Of a stretch of 64,000 nt of DNA, positions 31,994 to 43,791 are shown one piece after another. This stretch comes from Panicum virgatum. Its lineage: Eukaryota; Streptophyta; Magnoliopsida; Poales; Poaceae. Each line of letters starts with the position of its first letter. The stretch's first letter is position 1. The notes beneath the pieces were generated by a model that saw only the letters and a program-made list of their open reading frames with translations, was not told the DNA's origin and ran no database searches. The DNA lies in the NCBI RefSeq assembly GCF_016808335.1, contig NC_053147.1, positions 22,306,913-22,370,912 on the forward strand, in the 5' to 3' direction. The translations under genes and the position numbers were made by a program.

Positions 31994-34180
31994 TAAACAG
32001 AGTGATGCGCTGTGTGCCCTAACAAAAAGAAGAGTATCAATGGTAGATGCATGCAGCAATTAAACCACTAAACCAGTGAGCTAGGGATATTCTCTGGTAC
32101 ACCTAGGTGCAGTGCAGCCTGAAATTAAAGTTTGAGAAAGGCCGCGTCGGTTCACTTGGCCGCGCGCGATTGACATGGCCAAGCCCCGGACGTCGCGCTC
32201 ATTCCTGCCTCCAAATGTCAAGCTCATCCTTTTCTTTGCGCTAAGAAATTAAAGCAAGCTACAGATTTGCTACGCATATATATACTTTTGACCGAGGCCA
32301 TGCGTGTTATATATCATATTCATATGGCATATATATATAAAAACTGTTGTTGATGAGGCCGGTGGTGGATCAGATTGACACGTACGGCTGGGGCTTGGTC
32401 GTTCGAAGGCGCGCGATCGAGACACAGTCATCGGTGACAAAACCCGATCGATCAAGCTGACGGCTACCCCTTCCTTTGTCTGCACATCCATGGTCGTATG
32501 CAGGAGATGGTCGATCAGTGGTCGTCCTCAAAAACGAAAAGGAGACATCGGTAGTCTACGTCACGTGGAGCTTCATATCGGGGTAATCAATCAACAAGCA
32601 TCAGCTGGTGAAGAGTATATATATACGTAGAAACAAATCCAAGCTAGCTTCATCATCGATCGTCTCCACACGCGACGATCGAGCTGGATACGGCCGGGGT
32701 GTTGATGATATATGCAGCCGGTGGCCAAACTGGGCCCGCAGGACAGGAGATGCTATTGCATTGATTGGGTAGGATCTTTTCATAGACAGACAAGCCCAGC
32801 AGGGAAACAGCCGGCGAGTAGAACAACCAAATCCAAGCTAGTATCTGCTGCTTCGATTCCGACCTCCATCTCTCTCTCATCGACGACTTGGATGTACATG
32901 CATGCATGACGACGCCGCAGCTCGCCGGCGGCGGCGGCCGTGCCAGCAAACTGTATATATATGTATAGATTATAGGTTAACAAATAATGCGTGTGCTTGG
33001 ATCGTAATGGGCATCACCGGGATCCAGGTGCGGGCGTACATGGGCGCGCGACTGATGGCAACCCTTCCAGGGTAGTTAGACACATGTAGCGCCGACAGAC
33101 AGACAGACGGACAGACAAAGAGACAGAGCAAAGCTCATCAGCTGCCGGCGGCACAAGGGTTAATCCGCTAAGCGAGCTCGACTAGGCGACAGGCGGCGCT
33201 CCGCGTCAACGACGGTGGCCCCGCCTCGACCCCCGCTGCTGCTGCCCGGTTAATCTCTGTGCTGGTAGTATATCTTGACGCACGAGGACAAACATCGATC
33301 GGACGGCAGCAGTGCGCGCATGCGTCATCCGCTACGTGTACGCAGTGCAGGGACGGTCCCGAGAATTTAGATCGAGGTCGGGAGCGAGGGATTATAGTTG
33401 GGTTTTGAGACCCTTTAAAAAATAGTGATAGTAATAATAGCAATAATAATTATGGTAGTGCTAGTTTACACTTTATTAGATGTAGCGCTTATTCTACATC
33501 CATATGTCAAAATTACTGTGCGAACTGACTAGAAATTTCTGAACCAAGTTGTCGAATTATTGAATTACGTTCTGTAAAATAGTGTTCAGTAATCGCGTGC
33601 AGCAGTTATTATTGAAATTTTATTTAGTAATTAGTTGGGTGTAGCTACACCTAGGATGTAGAGTAGCACGTGGGTAATAATTATATATAAATTTTGTCAA
33701 TAAGATAGATGCATAAAACAGATTTATATTATAAAAATATTCATATCAGAATTATATGGTATCAATGTAAAAATATGTTCTAGCAATTTTTTGTCCAAAG
33801 TCATTCTAGATGATGTGATCGGTTTGTTCACCGCGTCGTTACATTTGCTACGTGCGGTGTCAGCACTATACGTAGCAAGGGAGCAGCTAGATAGGTTGCT
33901 AGGGTCTCCCTGCAACGGCGTGGCAATTTGCGACACCACCGGGGGTGACGGACCGACGACGACTGACTGGAGCAGCCCTGCCCTGCCCAACAAAATGAGA
34001 AAAAGTTTCGGCAGCCACCACCAAGGCCCAAGGCAACAACTTACCCAAAAAGCCGTTTATTTTAGGACTGGAAAGCGGCGTAATTTTTTCGAATGGCAAA
34101 GCGCGCCCACGGAGGCCCAACAAACATAGAACGGCCCATGTATTGATGCACTAGCTAGTATATATCCCAGGCTGACCCCC

Positions 34181-34183
<3 letters not shown>
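31994..34183. other. Intergenic region; no gene recognised
   Basis: Mixed-composition DNA with scattered ATATAT tracts, clusters of GATCGATC-type palindromes and a short GACA-rich stretch (about 33090-33120). Open frames are short (at most 112 codons) and overlap each other on both strands. No domain or repeat boundary was recognised. Confidence 0.4.

Positions 34184-34244
<61 letters not shown>
34184..34244. repeat. (TA)n microsatellite, about 30 copies
   Basis: An uninterrupted TA run, flanked on both sides by ATATATCCCAGGCTGAC (about 34160 and 34237), so the run expanded within or copied a short flanking unit. It lies about 170 bases beyond the stop codon of the TLC-domain gene. Confidence 0.9.
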
Positions 34245-34247
<3 letters not shown>

Positions 34248-34416
34248 AGGCTGACTGAGCAATTTCCCTTGCACTGAACATTTCTAAAATTTCAGCAGGT
34301 AATCACATGCTCCTGAGTCCTGACGGCAAGGAGCCAGGAAACCAAAACAATGGATGAACGCAATCTAGTGGCGCTGTAAGTACTCTCAGCAACCTGCCTC
34401 GATCCGTTGGTACAGC

Positions 34417-36207
34417 CTAGTCCGTTTTCGCACTCTGCTTCGCTTTGCACAGCGTTTTCACCATGCCCTTGCAGATCTTGCAGAACCAGAAGAGGTTCAT
34501 CAGCGAGAGCACCGGCGGCACCGTCAGGATGCTGTAGAACCCCAGCGGGAACACCGACCGCACCTGGGGGCACAAACAAAACACCACCATGACATCTACT
34601 TGTTTCCTTTTTTGAAAAGACTGAAGAAGAACATGTGCTTAGGATGACGACTCGGAGGAGTGGGTTACCTGATCGAAGTGAAGGTACATGTGGGCGAAGA
34701 AGTAGGCGAACAGTATGATCCGAGCAATCTGCAGCATCAGACATCGGAGGAGGAGCAATCACACAGATGAAAAGGCATGAATGCTTGCTGCTTTGTAGAC
34801 ATAAGTTTTGCCAAAAAAAAAAGAGGGACAGAGGTTTAAGTTCAGTAAAGCAGCTTGCAGACCATACCAGCCATCCGACAAACAGAGCCAGTCCATTGTA
34901 CAGGTAGAGCTTAGAACCCTTCCGGCCAGCAAGATCCAGATACCTGCAGGAAAAAAAAAACAAGGCACAATTCGGATCGAATTGTTGAACCACGATGGCT
35001 GAAGTAGCATGTGTACCTGTACCTAGAGATCTAAAATGTCTGAAAACTGAAGATTATTACCATCTCAGGTTTACGAAGGGAGTGGTCGCTTCGGTGAAGA
35101 GGACCATGAGGATATAGACGTGCCCCTTGCCGCTAAGCAGGGCAAGAGAGATCGCGTACATGGAGAGCCCATGGTGCAGGAGCTGCAGATCGAATTGTGC
35201 CACCAGAACGAATTCGTAGCAGCAAGAGTAAAAAGTCAGAAAAAAAGAATTATATGACTTCCATCTGTTCCATGATTCTGTATGGTGCTATGAAGTTATG
35301 AGCTTGCTTACGTATTCCTTTCCGCCTAGGCGAGGGAAGTACCACAGGATCATCGCCAAGTCTGTCAAGAAGTAGCCAAGAGAAACCTGCCATACAGAAC
35401 GGAAAGAAGGAAAAACACAGTGGATTTAACATCGTTGAGCACACATTTCCCATGAACCGTTTTGGGTTGGGGTATCTAGGAGCATCATGTATCTGTTGTG
35501 CGCGGCGCAGTTCAGGGGCAAATAAACTTACCCCGAACATAGCATCTGATAGCCATGACTTCCTGTCTATCACGGCGGCACTATGAGCGTCGTCGCTGAA
35601 GAGGCCAGACATGACCAGCAGGTAGAAGGAGACCGCCGCCGCGGCCAGTGCGTGGAACGTAGAGAATCCCCTGGAATACGAAACTATAGTTACCATGCAG
35701 TGCAAGGAATGCGAAACTATACAGACCAGGAATATCTTTCTGCAGAAATAAATTGTACTAGTTCACGGTTAGGTTTTAGGACGAAGCTCAGATCGAAGCT
35801 AGGTCTCTCGCTCTCACCTGTTGTTCCACTCGACTTTGTGCATCTCGTTTAGCCCGCTGTAGCCCTTGAAGCACCGGGAGCTGACCTGGCGAGTCAAGTC
35901 GTACACCTGCAAGAACACAACAGCAACGCTGTTAATTATTACTCATCTCTCCTAGTAGTCTAGGTAGGAAAAAAGCTGAAGTAAAATCAGGAACTAAAAA
36001 TTGTGCTTTTCAGGAACGGAAAACCTGTCATCAAGCGAAAATTTGGTTTTAACGGTCGGTACGTAGTCTAGCATTGGAATTGCTAGCAGGCGATAAGAGG
36101 AGGCGATGATTGAGAAGATGATGGCTTACGGCTCCGCACATGGCGACCCCGGCGAGGACCGAGGCCGGCCACAGGATCCGCTCGTCGGGCCCGAAACCAA
36201 CGTCCAT
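34417..36207 (-). CDS. TLC-domain membrane protein (TMEM56/TLCD4-like)
   Basis: Eight exons on the minus strand, 36207-36130, 35906-35818, 35670-35532, 35386-35312, 35182-35061, 34943-34868, 34728-34669 and 34563-34417, join in frame to 261 aa. About six to seven hydrophobic segments are visible, including FSTFHALAAAAVSFYLLVMS, LTDLAMILWYF, and FPLGFYSILTVPPVLSLMNL. The hallmark LLHHGLSMYAI of TLC (TRAM-LAG1-CLN8) proteins follows GKEY, and the tail is Lys-rich (KAKQSAKTD), fitting an ER-retained protein. This TLCD4-like branch lacks the longer motif of ceramide synthases, so lipid sensing, transfer or membrane composition is more likely than ceramide synthesis; the exact role in plants is unknown to me. 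The ATG at 36207 is chosen over an in-frame ATG at 36309 because the intervening 34 residues look like leader sequence. Confidence 0.9.
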
Positions 36208-36355
36208 GATGCCGCCTCCGTTCGCAGGCAGATCAGAACTCGGCGGTGGGTGGTCGATCTGTCGGAGAAGAAGGCGGCCCGGCTCGTGACGGTGCTGGTG
36301 GGGTGGCAACGAGTTTATTTGCTTCGCGTCCCGCCCGGGGTGCGGTGGCGGCGGT

Positions 36356-36362
36356 CTTATAG
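36356..36362 (-). promoter_or_regulatory. Probable TATA box of the TLC-domain gene
   Basis: On the minus strand the sequence is CTATAAG in GC-rich DNA (GTTCTATAAGACCGCC), about 150 bases before the ATG. This also places the upstream in-frame ATG (36309) only about 47 bases downstream of the TATA box, so that ATG would lie close to the transcript start. Confidence 0.5.
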
Positions 36363-36765
36363 AACGGGCCGGCCGCGCGGGCCGAAGACGACTTCACCAC
36401 CACGTCGGGTCGGTCCGAATGCAACAACGCCTCGATCTCTTCTCTTCTTTTTCTTTTTCTTCTTCCAGAACGAGACGCGCGGGCACGGGACGGGACCGGA
36501 CCGGTGGAACCAAAAGTCTCCGCTTTTCGTTAATCACAAGAAGGATGTAATGCGATGGAGTGTAGCCGATTTTGACCAGCCGCGCACGATTTTTTTTCTC
36601 CGTAACGGAATTAAGTAGCAACGGTCAAGTCAGTGGACCCGTCGTCATCGCTCGTCAGAGTCTACGGCTGTGAAACGAGTCCCACTCGCATCCCATGTCC
36701 ATGGGAGGCGGAGACCGACCAGCACGCCGCAGCGCAACTTCAGCGCCCGCCGTGCATGGTAGTAC

Positions 36766-36993
36766 TACCTCCGTCCCAAAATATAAATATTTGTTGACTT
36801 TTGCTGATCATGTTTGACCATTCGTTTTATTTAAAAAGTGTGTAAAATTATTATTTATTTTATTATGACATGTTTATCATCGTATATATTTGAAGTATAT
36901 TTTAATTATTTTTATTTTTTCTTAAATTTTTTAATAAGATGAATAGTCAAATATAATCAGCAGAAATCAACAAATACTTATATTTTTGGTCCG
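36766..36993. mobile_element. Stowaway-like MITE
   Basis: It starts CTACCTCCGTCCCAAAATAT and ends ATATTTTTGGTCCG, giving inverted ends of the CTCCGTCCCAAAATATAA type, flanked by TA on both sides (36764-36765 and 36994-36995). About 228 bp, AT-rich and non-coding. It lies in the upstream region of the TLC-domain gene. Confidence 0.8.
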
Positions 36994-36995
36994 TA

Positions 36996-38253
36996 CGTAC
37001 GTGTCGCCGCAGTGCAGCGGACAAGTAGAATCTCCCTCGGTCCCTCCCTCACCTGTACGGCGTACCAGCGCGGACGCAGCCTGTGCGAGGCGGCGGAGGA
37101 TGTGTTGGCGACCAGTCATATGAAAGAAACTGTGCGTCTTTTTTTTTATGCCGATACATTAGGATCGTTAAAAAAAAAAGACTGAGTAGGATCCAGCGGT
37201 CTGGCGCGGCCCACTAGCTGATGCCTTCAGGCCCGTTTTTGGCCCGTGCGGAGTGCGGACTGCCAAATTCAAAAGGTTCTCGAAATATTATGCATACATT
37301 AAGTATAATTATGAAGAAGGCTAGATGCTTTAATTTAGTTGATTGTTGGTCTAATTTATGGTAAAATGTGACTCAAATTGCTTCTGGAAGATGAATCGTT
37401 GTAGACGTATCGCTTGCGGCTTTCTTTCGCTCGTCACACTTGCTGACTTTCGCACATCACGCTTGCTGACTGCTGCGCTTGTTCGCGATCCTACTGAGTG
37501 CCGACCTGCCTAGTGCGGCGTCGCCCGTCACGCTAGTGCCCACGGCGGCACAGCCTCGCCACCACCGTCCATCCAGATAGCAGACCGACAACGTCGGCGC
37601 CGCCGCATCGCGACTCCGACTCGTAGGCGACCAGGCGTCAGGCCGCGTCCCACTCCCGCGTGCTGCAAGCCTGCAACTGCTCAGGCAAGCCGGCAAGAGC
37701 AAAGGCCAAAGGCGCAGGGCTCCAAGACAATACAGTTTGTTTTAATTTCTTGAAATAATTATATTAGTGATTACTTTACTGGTTCCATATGCATCTATTA
37801 ATTTTGTTCATTTGTTGTTTCTGTTGCTAGTTATGTCTTCCGCAAATCCAAGACACTAAAAGAATGACATTCTTCAAGTGAAGATCATGTAAAAAACAGT
37901 TGAATAGTGAATAAGTATGATAATTCTTGAAACATTTTGGTTACATGTACTATATTATAGTATATATGTCATTTTTATTGTAGTTATTAGTTATTACTAG
38001 ACTACTAAAATCTAGTCTATTGTTTCGCACAGAGCCCCCGGATTTGCGGTTTGGCTCTGATGCCGTGAGGTTAATTGGACTCAACGGCCCCACTGATTCT
38101 TGGAACGTAGTTGATTTTTTTTTGCTTCGCCATTACGCGATTGTACGTAGACTTGCATTGTTGAATTTGAATCCTCGTGACGGCGGCGATCCAGAACTCT
38201 AATCACCTATGTGGTTAATATGGACATAGATAGAAATCATTCTGATGGCTACT
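36996..38253. other. Intergenic region; no gene recognised
   Basis: A GC-rich island (37440-37700) has only shadow frames, and the rest is AT-rich. No repeat ends were recognised. Confidence 0.4.
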
Positions 38254-38262
38254 GTTTGTGAA
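38254..38262. repeat. Left 9-base target-site duplication of MULE 2
   Basis: GTTTGTGAA, identical to 40699-40707. Confidence 0.9.
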
Positions 38263-38534
38263 GAGTCTTTTATCTGTGTACCATTAAAAAAGATGGTACT
38301 TATATGTGTACCACTAAAAAATTCATTCACACCTGTGTACCATCGCGCGAATTTTCTTTGTCCTGTTTACTATTTCGTCCACCTTCCGTTAAAATTTAAC
38401 GATTTGAAAGCACTGACAGGTGGGACCGAATGTGTAAATTGACCATCTTACCCTTTACACTTAAAGTTACCGGAAAGGCACCTTATCCTCTCAAGTTTCA
38501 AAAAGAAAAAAAGAAAAACGTATATCTCTCCACC

Positions 38535-38990
38535 AGGGGATCGATCCCCAGCCTGGCAGGTGGCAGCGTGCAGATCGAGTGTCCACCACCCGGCACCTCT
38601 GTCGGCGTCGCCTGGCGCCGCCCGCCACAGCCAGCAAGGAGCGCGGCCCCGCGGAGGAGGCGTTCCGCGAGGAGGCCGCCGTGCGGGGCGGTCTGGTTTC
38701 CGACCGCCGTAGGCGCGGGCGCGGCGAGCGCCAGCAAGAGTGCACCAAGGCCAGCAAGAGCAGCGCCGCCCCGCGGAGGAGACGTTTCGCGAGGAGGCCG
38801 CGCTGCTCGGGGGGGCCTTGCGGGGAGGTGTCGGCCCGTCTGCTAGTCTCGTTCCCGGCCGCCGCGGGCGCGGGCGCCGGCGAGCTCGGCCCCGGCCGCC
38901 GCGGGCGCGGGCGACCTCGGACCCGGCCGGCGCGAGCGCGGGCGCGGGCGACCTCGGTCCCGGGCGATGAAAATGCCGTCATGAGCAAGA
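38535..38990. other. GC-rich interior of MULE 2 with a repeated unit
   Basis: The unit CCAGCAAG..GCGG..CCCGCGGAGGAGRCGTTYCGCGAGGAGGCC occurs twice, near 38630-38690 and 38748-38805. Frames on both strands stay open by composition. No domain was recognised; it may be a captured and duplicated exon. Confidence 0.4.
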
Positions 38991-39025
38991 GGATGGCAGT
39001 ATGGCACCACAACAGGCGAACATGC

Positions 39026-40163
39026 TGTTAGAATCTAGACAATTTTCGGTATATTTTAATTCTAAATATTACTAGTAATTTTATGGCATAAAAAGAGTGA
39101 TAATGTGTGAACAAAATATGTGCTTGTGTTTATGTTATTCTCACTAATAAGTATGAATAAAATATTAAACCAGAATAGATTTAGAATGTACCCTAAGGCG
39201 GGACCAGTGCCGGAGCCACCAGTTGCGCCGTTACCAGATGGAATAGACATTCTATTCGACTGGCCATGCCTGATGTAGCCGAACGACGTTGATACAGGAA
39301 GAGATTCGTAGTGCAGTCCGACGAACAGTCACCAGGAAGTAGACGAAGTAGTCATTCACGCCGGGATGTAGATAAATAGTCGTTCAGGGGGCGAGCAGTC
39401 GCGTCAAGACGCTCCCCAAAAACCTGATTGTCCACGCCCCGTGTAGGACCTTCAGCCAGGAAGTAGACAAAGTAGTCGTTCACGCCGGGATGTAGACGAA
39501 GTAGTCGTTCAGGGAGCGAGCAGTCGCGTCAAGACGCTCCCTAAAAACCTGATTGCCCGCGCCCCGTGCAGGACCTTCAGCGAGCAGAGGTTCCGGAGGT
39601 CTGCTCTCACTAGAGCTGTGCGCGCAACGCTAGCGATGGGAATGGCAAAAAGCAGCAGAGGGAAAAGGGAGAGGTCTCCTAAACAGGAGTACCTGAAGCA
39701 AGAGTGCTTGTGGTGTGAGGATGAGTAGAGGACCTGGTTTATATAGGCGTGGAGGTGCCTCAGATTCAACGAACCTGGACGTTATAATGGGCAATTGAGT
39801 CACAAGAATCTCATTAATCGCAAAGGTTTTATTCTGTGTCATCGTTCACCTGTTAATGCCAATATTTTATTGTTTTTGTTTTAATGCTTTCAAATCAAAA
39901 CGTTCTCTCATCTCAGCACGTCACGTCCGACCGCGCCTCCGGCCCCGGCCCGGCGCGGCGAGCGAGCGCGCGCGTGTGGTTCACCGACCTCCTCTTATTG
40001 GCTTCACAAGTGGTGTACACGAGGTCCACTCTTTAAGTCGGTTGAGATCCTCCTCAAATCCCGATATGGAATTAAGTAATTGATTCCCTAGCATTTAATG
40101 GTGAGTTTTAAATTCTTTTATTGCATTGATTTGAATAAATGGGTCAAGCCCATAATTCCAACA
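39026..40163 (-). mobile_element. Probable solo LTR (minus orientation) nested in MULE 2
   Basis: The ends are TGTTAGAATCT at the left and ATTCCAACA at the right, i.e. TG...CA with short inverted ends (TGTTRGAAT). On the minus strand a TATA box CCTATATAAAC at 39747-39737 and a downstream AATAAA near 39150 fit an LTR promoter and polyadenylation signal. It is about 1.14 kb without coding capacity. A five-base target duplication is not evident (CATGC against CACAC), which lowers confidence. Confidence 0.5.
39333..39581. repeat. Tandem duplication of a 124/125-base unit within the LTR
   Basis: Copy 1 (39333-39456) and copy 2 (39457-39581) both start CAGGAAGTAGAC and end GGACCTTCAGC, and differ at only a few positions. 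Confidence 0.9.
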
Positions 40164-40545
40164 CACACTCAATGTGGACGCGCAGCACTTCTACTCCCTG
40201 CGGATGCCACCGCTTGCAGCGAAGCTACAGAACACCCTGCCTCAGCAGCAGAAGCCTGCTCCGGTCCATGATCCCTTGGGCAACCTGAAGAGAACACGAT
40301 CCAGCAATTGTATGGACAGTGGCGGACAGGGAGCAGAGCACTGACGAGAACAGCGGCAGGAGGAAGTCGCTCTCGGCTGAGGACAGATGGCCGGAGCTGC
40401 CCGACGATAGTGCGTTTGACGAGGCCCTCGTCGCGGCTGTCCTTGCCGCGGTGCCACCGACGAGCCAGCAGCCACCGAAGGGTGCACACAACAGAGTGGT
40501 ATGGAGGACAAACCATTTTAGAAATTAAAGGGTATAATGGTCTTT
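40164..40545 (+). pseudogene. Coding-like fragment in MULE 2, unrecognised
   Basis: A plus-strand frame reads AQHFYSLRMPPLAAKLQNTL, PQQQKPAPVHDPLGNLKRTR before a stop near 40340. A second frame (40319-40528) continues with SLSAEDRWPELPDDSAFDEA. The composition and the Lys/Arg cluster look like a genuine protein fragment, possibly two exons with a frameshift or an intron between them. I cannot name the source gene. Its position inside MULE arms suggests a captured host sequence. Confidence 0.4.
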
Positions 40546-40698
40546 TTGCATTCCCGTTAGTCTCTATTACTTGTCCATCCGTTCAAAATGATACACAGGG
40601 CAAAGAAAATTCGTGCGATGGTACACAAGTGCGAACGAATTTTTTAGTGGTACACAAATAAGCACTATCTTTTTTAATAATACACAAGTAAAAGACTC

Positions 40699-40707
40699 GT
40701 TTGTGAA
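40699..40707. repeat. Right 9-base target-site duplication of MULE 2
   Basis: Exact copy of 38254-38262. Confidence 0.9.
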
Positions 40708-40983
40708 AGCAATGACCACACAGCACACGGCCACCTACGGTAACAAATGGGCATGTGCATTGTTCCTGACAATTTTGTGAAATTAATCAATGAGCATCAT
40801 CAGTTAGGCAAATCAACGAGCAATGTTCAGCTAGAATTGTACACATGACAACCATCACAACTCCCAGTCCCTGCTGCTATAAACGTACGTACGTGTCGTC
40901 AACCAGAAAAAGAAAAAAGAAAAAGAAAGCCCCTAAAAAATTAACGTACAGTAACCTTCTATACCGACGAAAGAGCTAGCAGG

Positions 40984-43791
40984 TCAGAAGTCGGCGGCGC
41001 TGCCGCCCCAGCCGGCGCGGCCCGTCACCGCCGTCCGCTGGTTGGCGTTGGTCACGTACTGCCGGACGGGGTCATCGGTGACGGGCACGGCCGGCCCCAC
41101 CGCCGGCTGCGGCGTGGTGATGACGTACTGCTGCATCACCAGCACGGACACCATCTTGGAGAACTCGGACGACACCAGCAGGTCGCCGATGGGCCCCAGC
41201 TCCGGCGACTCCATCCAGTCGGCCAGCGCCGACGTCAGCGGCGAGCCTTCCTCGCCGGGGTGCCTGCCCACGACGTAGAGCTCGTGCGCGCTGTCCAGGT
41301 CCCGGATGGCCGCCAGCGTCTCCTCGCTGTTGGCCACCACCTGCTCCATGTACAGGATGGCGTCGTTGCCGACGTTGCGCGTTCGGAACTCGTTCAGGTA
41401 CTCCTCGTCCATCTGCCGCTCGCTCTTGGCGGCGTCGGGGACGATGGTGATGGCGCGCGCGTCGCGGGGGGGCGGCGCCATGTGCGGCGGCGCCGCCGGC
41501 GCGGGGGCCTTGTAGTCCGGCGGGATGAACCGCACGATGGTGAGGCACACGCCGGGGTGCTCCACCATCCGCCACGCGTAGGCGAGGCCCTCGCGGTCGT
41601 CGGGCCCGCCGAAGAAGAGCAGCGCCACGTGGTGCACGCTCGCCATGCGCGCCGCCGCGGCGCTGAGGCCGCGGTCCACCAGGATGCCCACGGAGCAGGG
41701 CGCCGACGCGAGGATGCTCTCGTTGAAGCCCCGGAGGGAGGCGTTGATGGGCTCCATGCCGCCGTCCACCGTCTGCTGCTTGTGGAAGGGGAGCACGATG
41801 AGGGACACGTGCTTGTCCTCGGCCAGCACCGACACGTCCTCGTGCATCGTCTGGTACGGCGACACCGCCGTGAGCGCCTGGATGGAGACGCCGCCGACGC
41901 TCTCCTCGTAGCTCTCGAAGGCGTTGAAGATGTGCTCGCTGGCGCCGGCGCTGCGGCTCTGGTTGGAGGCCGAGTGGTGGGCGGCGAGCATGTTGGAGGC
42001 GCGCCCCGTGAGCTCCACCAGGTGCAGAGCGTAGATGAAGATGGGGGAGCGCTTGGTGGGGTTGGACAGCTCCAGCAGCGAGATGATGGACGGCACGTTG
42101 CGGGTGGTGTGCACGCACGCCAGCATGCGCAGCTCCGCGTCGTGCTTGGAGCGCTGCAGGTTGCGCCGCTTGTACCCGACCAGCCGCCGCGCCGGCCGGT
42201 ACACCGTCGTCACCACCGGCGTCACCAGCGCCGTCATGGCCACCGACACCAGCACCATCACGGCGAACGACTCGTCGTCCAGCACCTGCAGGTTTCGTTG
42301 GTACGTTCGTTGGTTGGTTCATACTAAGGCTCTGATCATCACGCAGTCACAGTTGATAACCAGCAGTTAGGTACTGACCTCCTTGTCCCTCCCGATGTTG
42401 AGCACGATCATCTCGACGAGCCCCCTGGTGTTCATGAGGAAGCCGAGGGCGACGCCGTCGCGGAACGTCATGGTGTAGGAGATAGCGATGAGGATGGTGC
42501 CCATGATCTTGGCGAAGCTGGCCATGGTGAAGACGAGCACGAGGAGCCCCACGGTGACGGGGTCGTGCACCCGGGTGACGTTGGTGCGGAGGCCGCTGAT
42601 GGCGAAGAAGAGCGGGAGCAGCAGCCCCGTGACGAAGTCCTCAAGCTTCTCGATGAGCACGACGCCGAGCTGGCCGCTGGGTATGACCAGCCCGTAGACG
42701 AAGGCGCCGAACACGGAGTGGATGCCGATGGCGTCGGTGCAGACGCCGGCGACCATGACGCCGGTGAGGATGAGCGTGACGTGCACGTCGCTGATGGTCT
42801 CGCCCTCGGGGACGCGGCGCACGATCCACCACATGAGCGGGCGCACGGCGTAGAAGCAGACGAGCACGAAGAGGACCCCGGCGAGGAGCACCCACAGGGA
42901 CGAGAAGGCGGTGCTGTTCACCTCGGAGATGGCGATGGCGAGCGCGAGCAGGATCCACGCGCACATGTCGTTGACGATGGCGGCGGACATGGCGATGCGG
43001 CCGAGGTCCGAGTTGAGCAGCTTGATCTCGGCGAGGATGCGCGCCAGCACCGGGAACGCCGTCACGGAGAGCGCGACGCCGAGGAAGAGCAGGAAGGAGG
43101 CCTGGTGCACGTTCTTGGACACCTGGTGCCGGAAGACGAAGGACGTGGCCGTGCCGATGCAGAAGGGCAGCGCCATCCCGGCCACGGCGATGATGACCGC
43201 CTTCGTCCCCGACCGCTTGATCACGTTGACGTCCATCTCGAGGCCGACGAGGAAGAGGAAGTAGAGGAGGCCGAGGTGCGCCACCGTCTCCAGCGTCAGC
43301 AGGCTCCGCAGCGGGAACACCGTGGTCGCCCAGACCTCCACCTGCCCCATCACCGACGGCCCGAGGATCACACCGGCCTGCGCGCGCATCACATCAACAA
43401 TGCAGCAGCAGGCGTATCCCGGCAGGTGTCAGTGACTCATGTCTCGCGCAGGGCGCCCGGCATGCCGGCAACCAAAAAAAACCAAAAACCAAGCTCGATC
43501 AGGCTTACGCACGAGGATCTCAGCGATGACGCGGGGCTGGCGGATGGGCTTGAGGAGGAGCACGAGGAGGCGGGTGGTGGCGACGATGATGGCCGTCTGG
43601 AGGATGAAGAGCGGGAGCGAGAACTCGAGCGGGTTCACCCCCTGCCAGATGCCGTAGGCCGTGACCATCATCGGCGAGTAGCACACCACCGAGGCGGCGC
43701 TCGAGATGTTGCCGCGCGGCGTCACCTGCGCCGTGGCGTTCCTCGGCGGCAGCATGCCGGCCGCCCCCGCCGTCGGCAGCACCGTGGCCAT
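40984..43791 (-). CDS. Cation/H+ antiporter of the CHX family (CPA2), CHX15-like
   Basis: Three exons on the minus strand, 43791-43513, 43377-42379 and 42285-40984, join in frame to 859 aa. The N-terminal half (about 40-440) has 11-12 hydrophobic segments forming a Na+/H+ exchanger fold. Signatures seen: [20 protein letters not shown] across the first junction, [15 protein letters not shown], the paired Asn-Asp of the transport site in [16 protein letters not shown], and [19 protein letters not shown] before the second junction. The C-terminal 420 residues form the large hydrophilic domain typical of plant CHX proteins, with VLIEKLEDF and later [33 protein letters not shown] sequence in its last third. 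CHX carriers move K+ with pH adjustment in endomembranes or the plasma membrane of pollen, guard cells and roots. Assignment to CHX15 rather than a close paralogue is by resemblance only. Confidence 0.93.

Larger units (their letters stand above)
38263..40698. mobile_element. Second Mutator-like element (MULE 2), non-autonomous
   Basis: Terminal inverted repeats of about 110-150 bases bound it. The left arm runs GAGTCTTTTATCTGTGTACC, ATTAAAAAAGATGG, GTGTACCACTAAAAAATTC and CGCGAATTTTCTTTG; the inverse of the right arm gives GAGTCTTTTACTTGTGTATT, ATTAAAAAAGATAG, GTGTACCACTAAAAAATTC and CACGAATTTTCTTTG. A perfect 9-base target duplication flanks it. There is no transposase. The interior holds a GC-rich left part, a probable solo LTR in the middle and a coding-like right part, so it is probably another gene-carrying MULE. 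Confidence 0.88.

Noticed and set aside
36208..36309. N-terminal extension of the TLC-domain protein by 34 residues from the ATG at 36309
   Set aside because: The extension is Pro/His/Arg-rich leader-like sequence, and the ATG lies close to the transcript start predicted from the TATA box.
41072..42322. Open frames of 416 (minus) and 355 (plus) codons over the CHX third exon
   Set aside because: They are shadows of the true minus-strand frame, with low-complexity composition.
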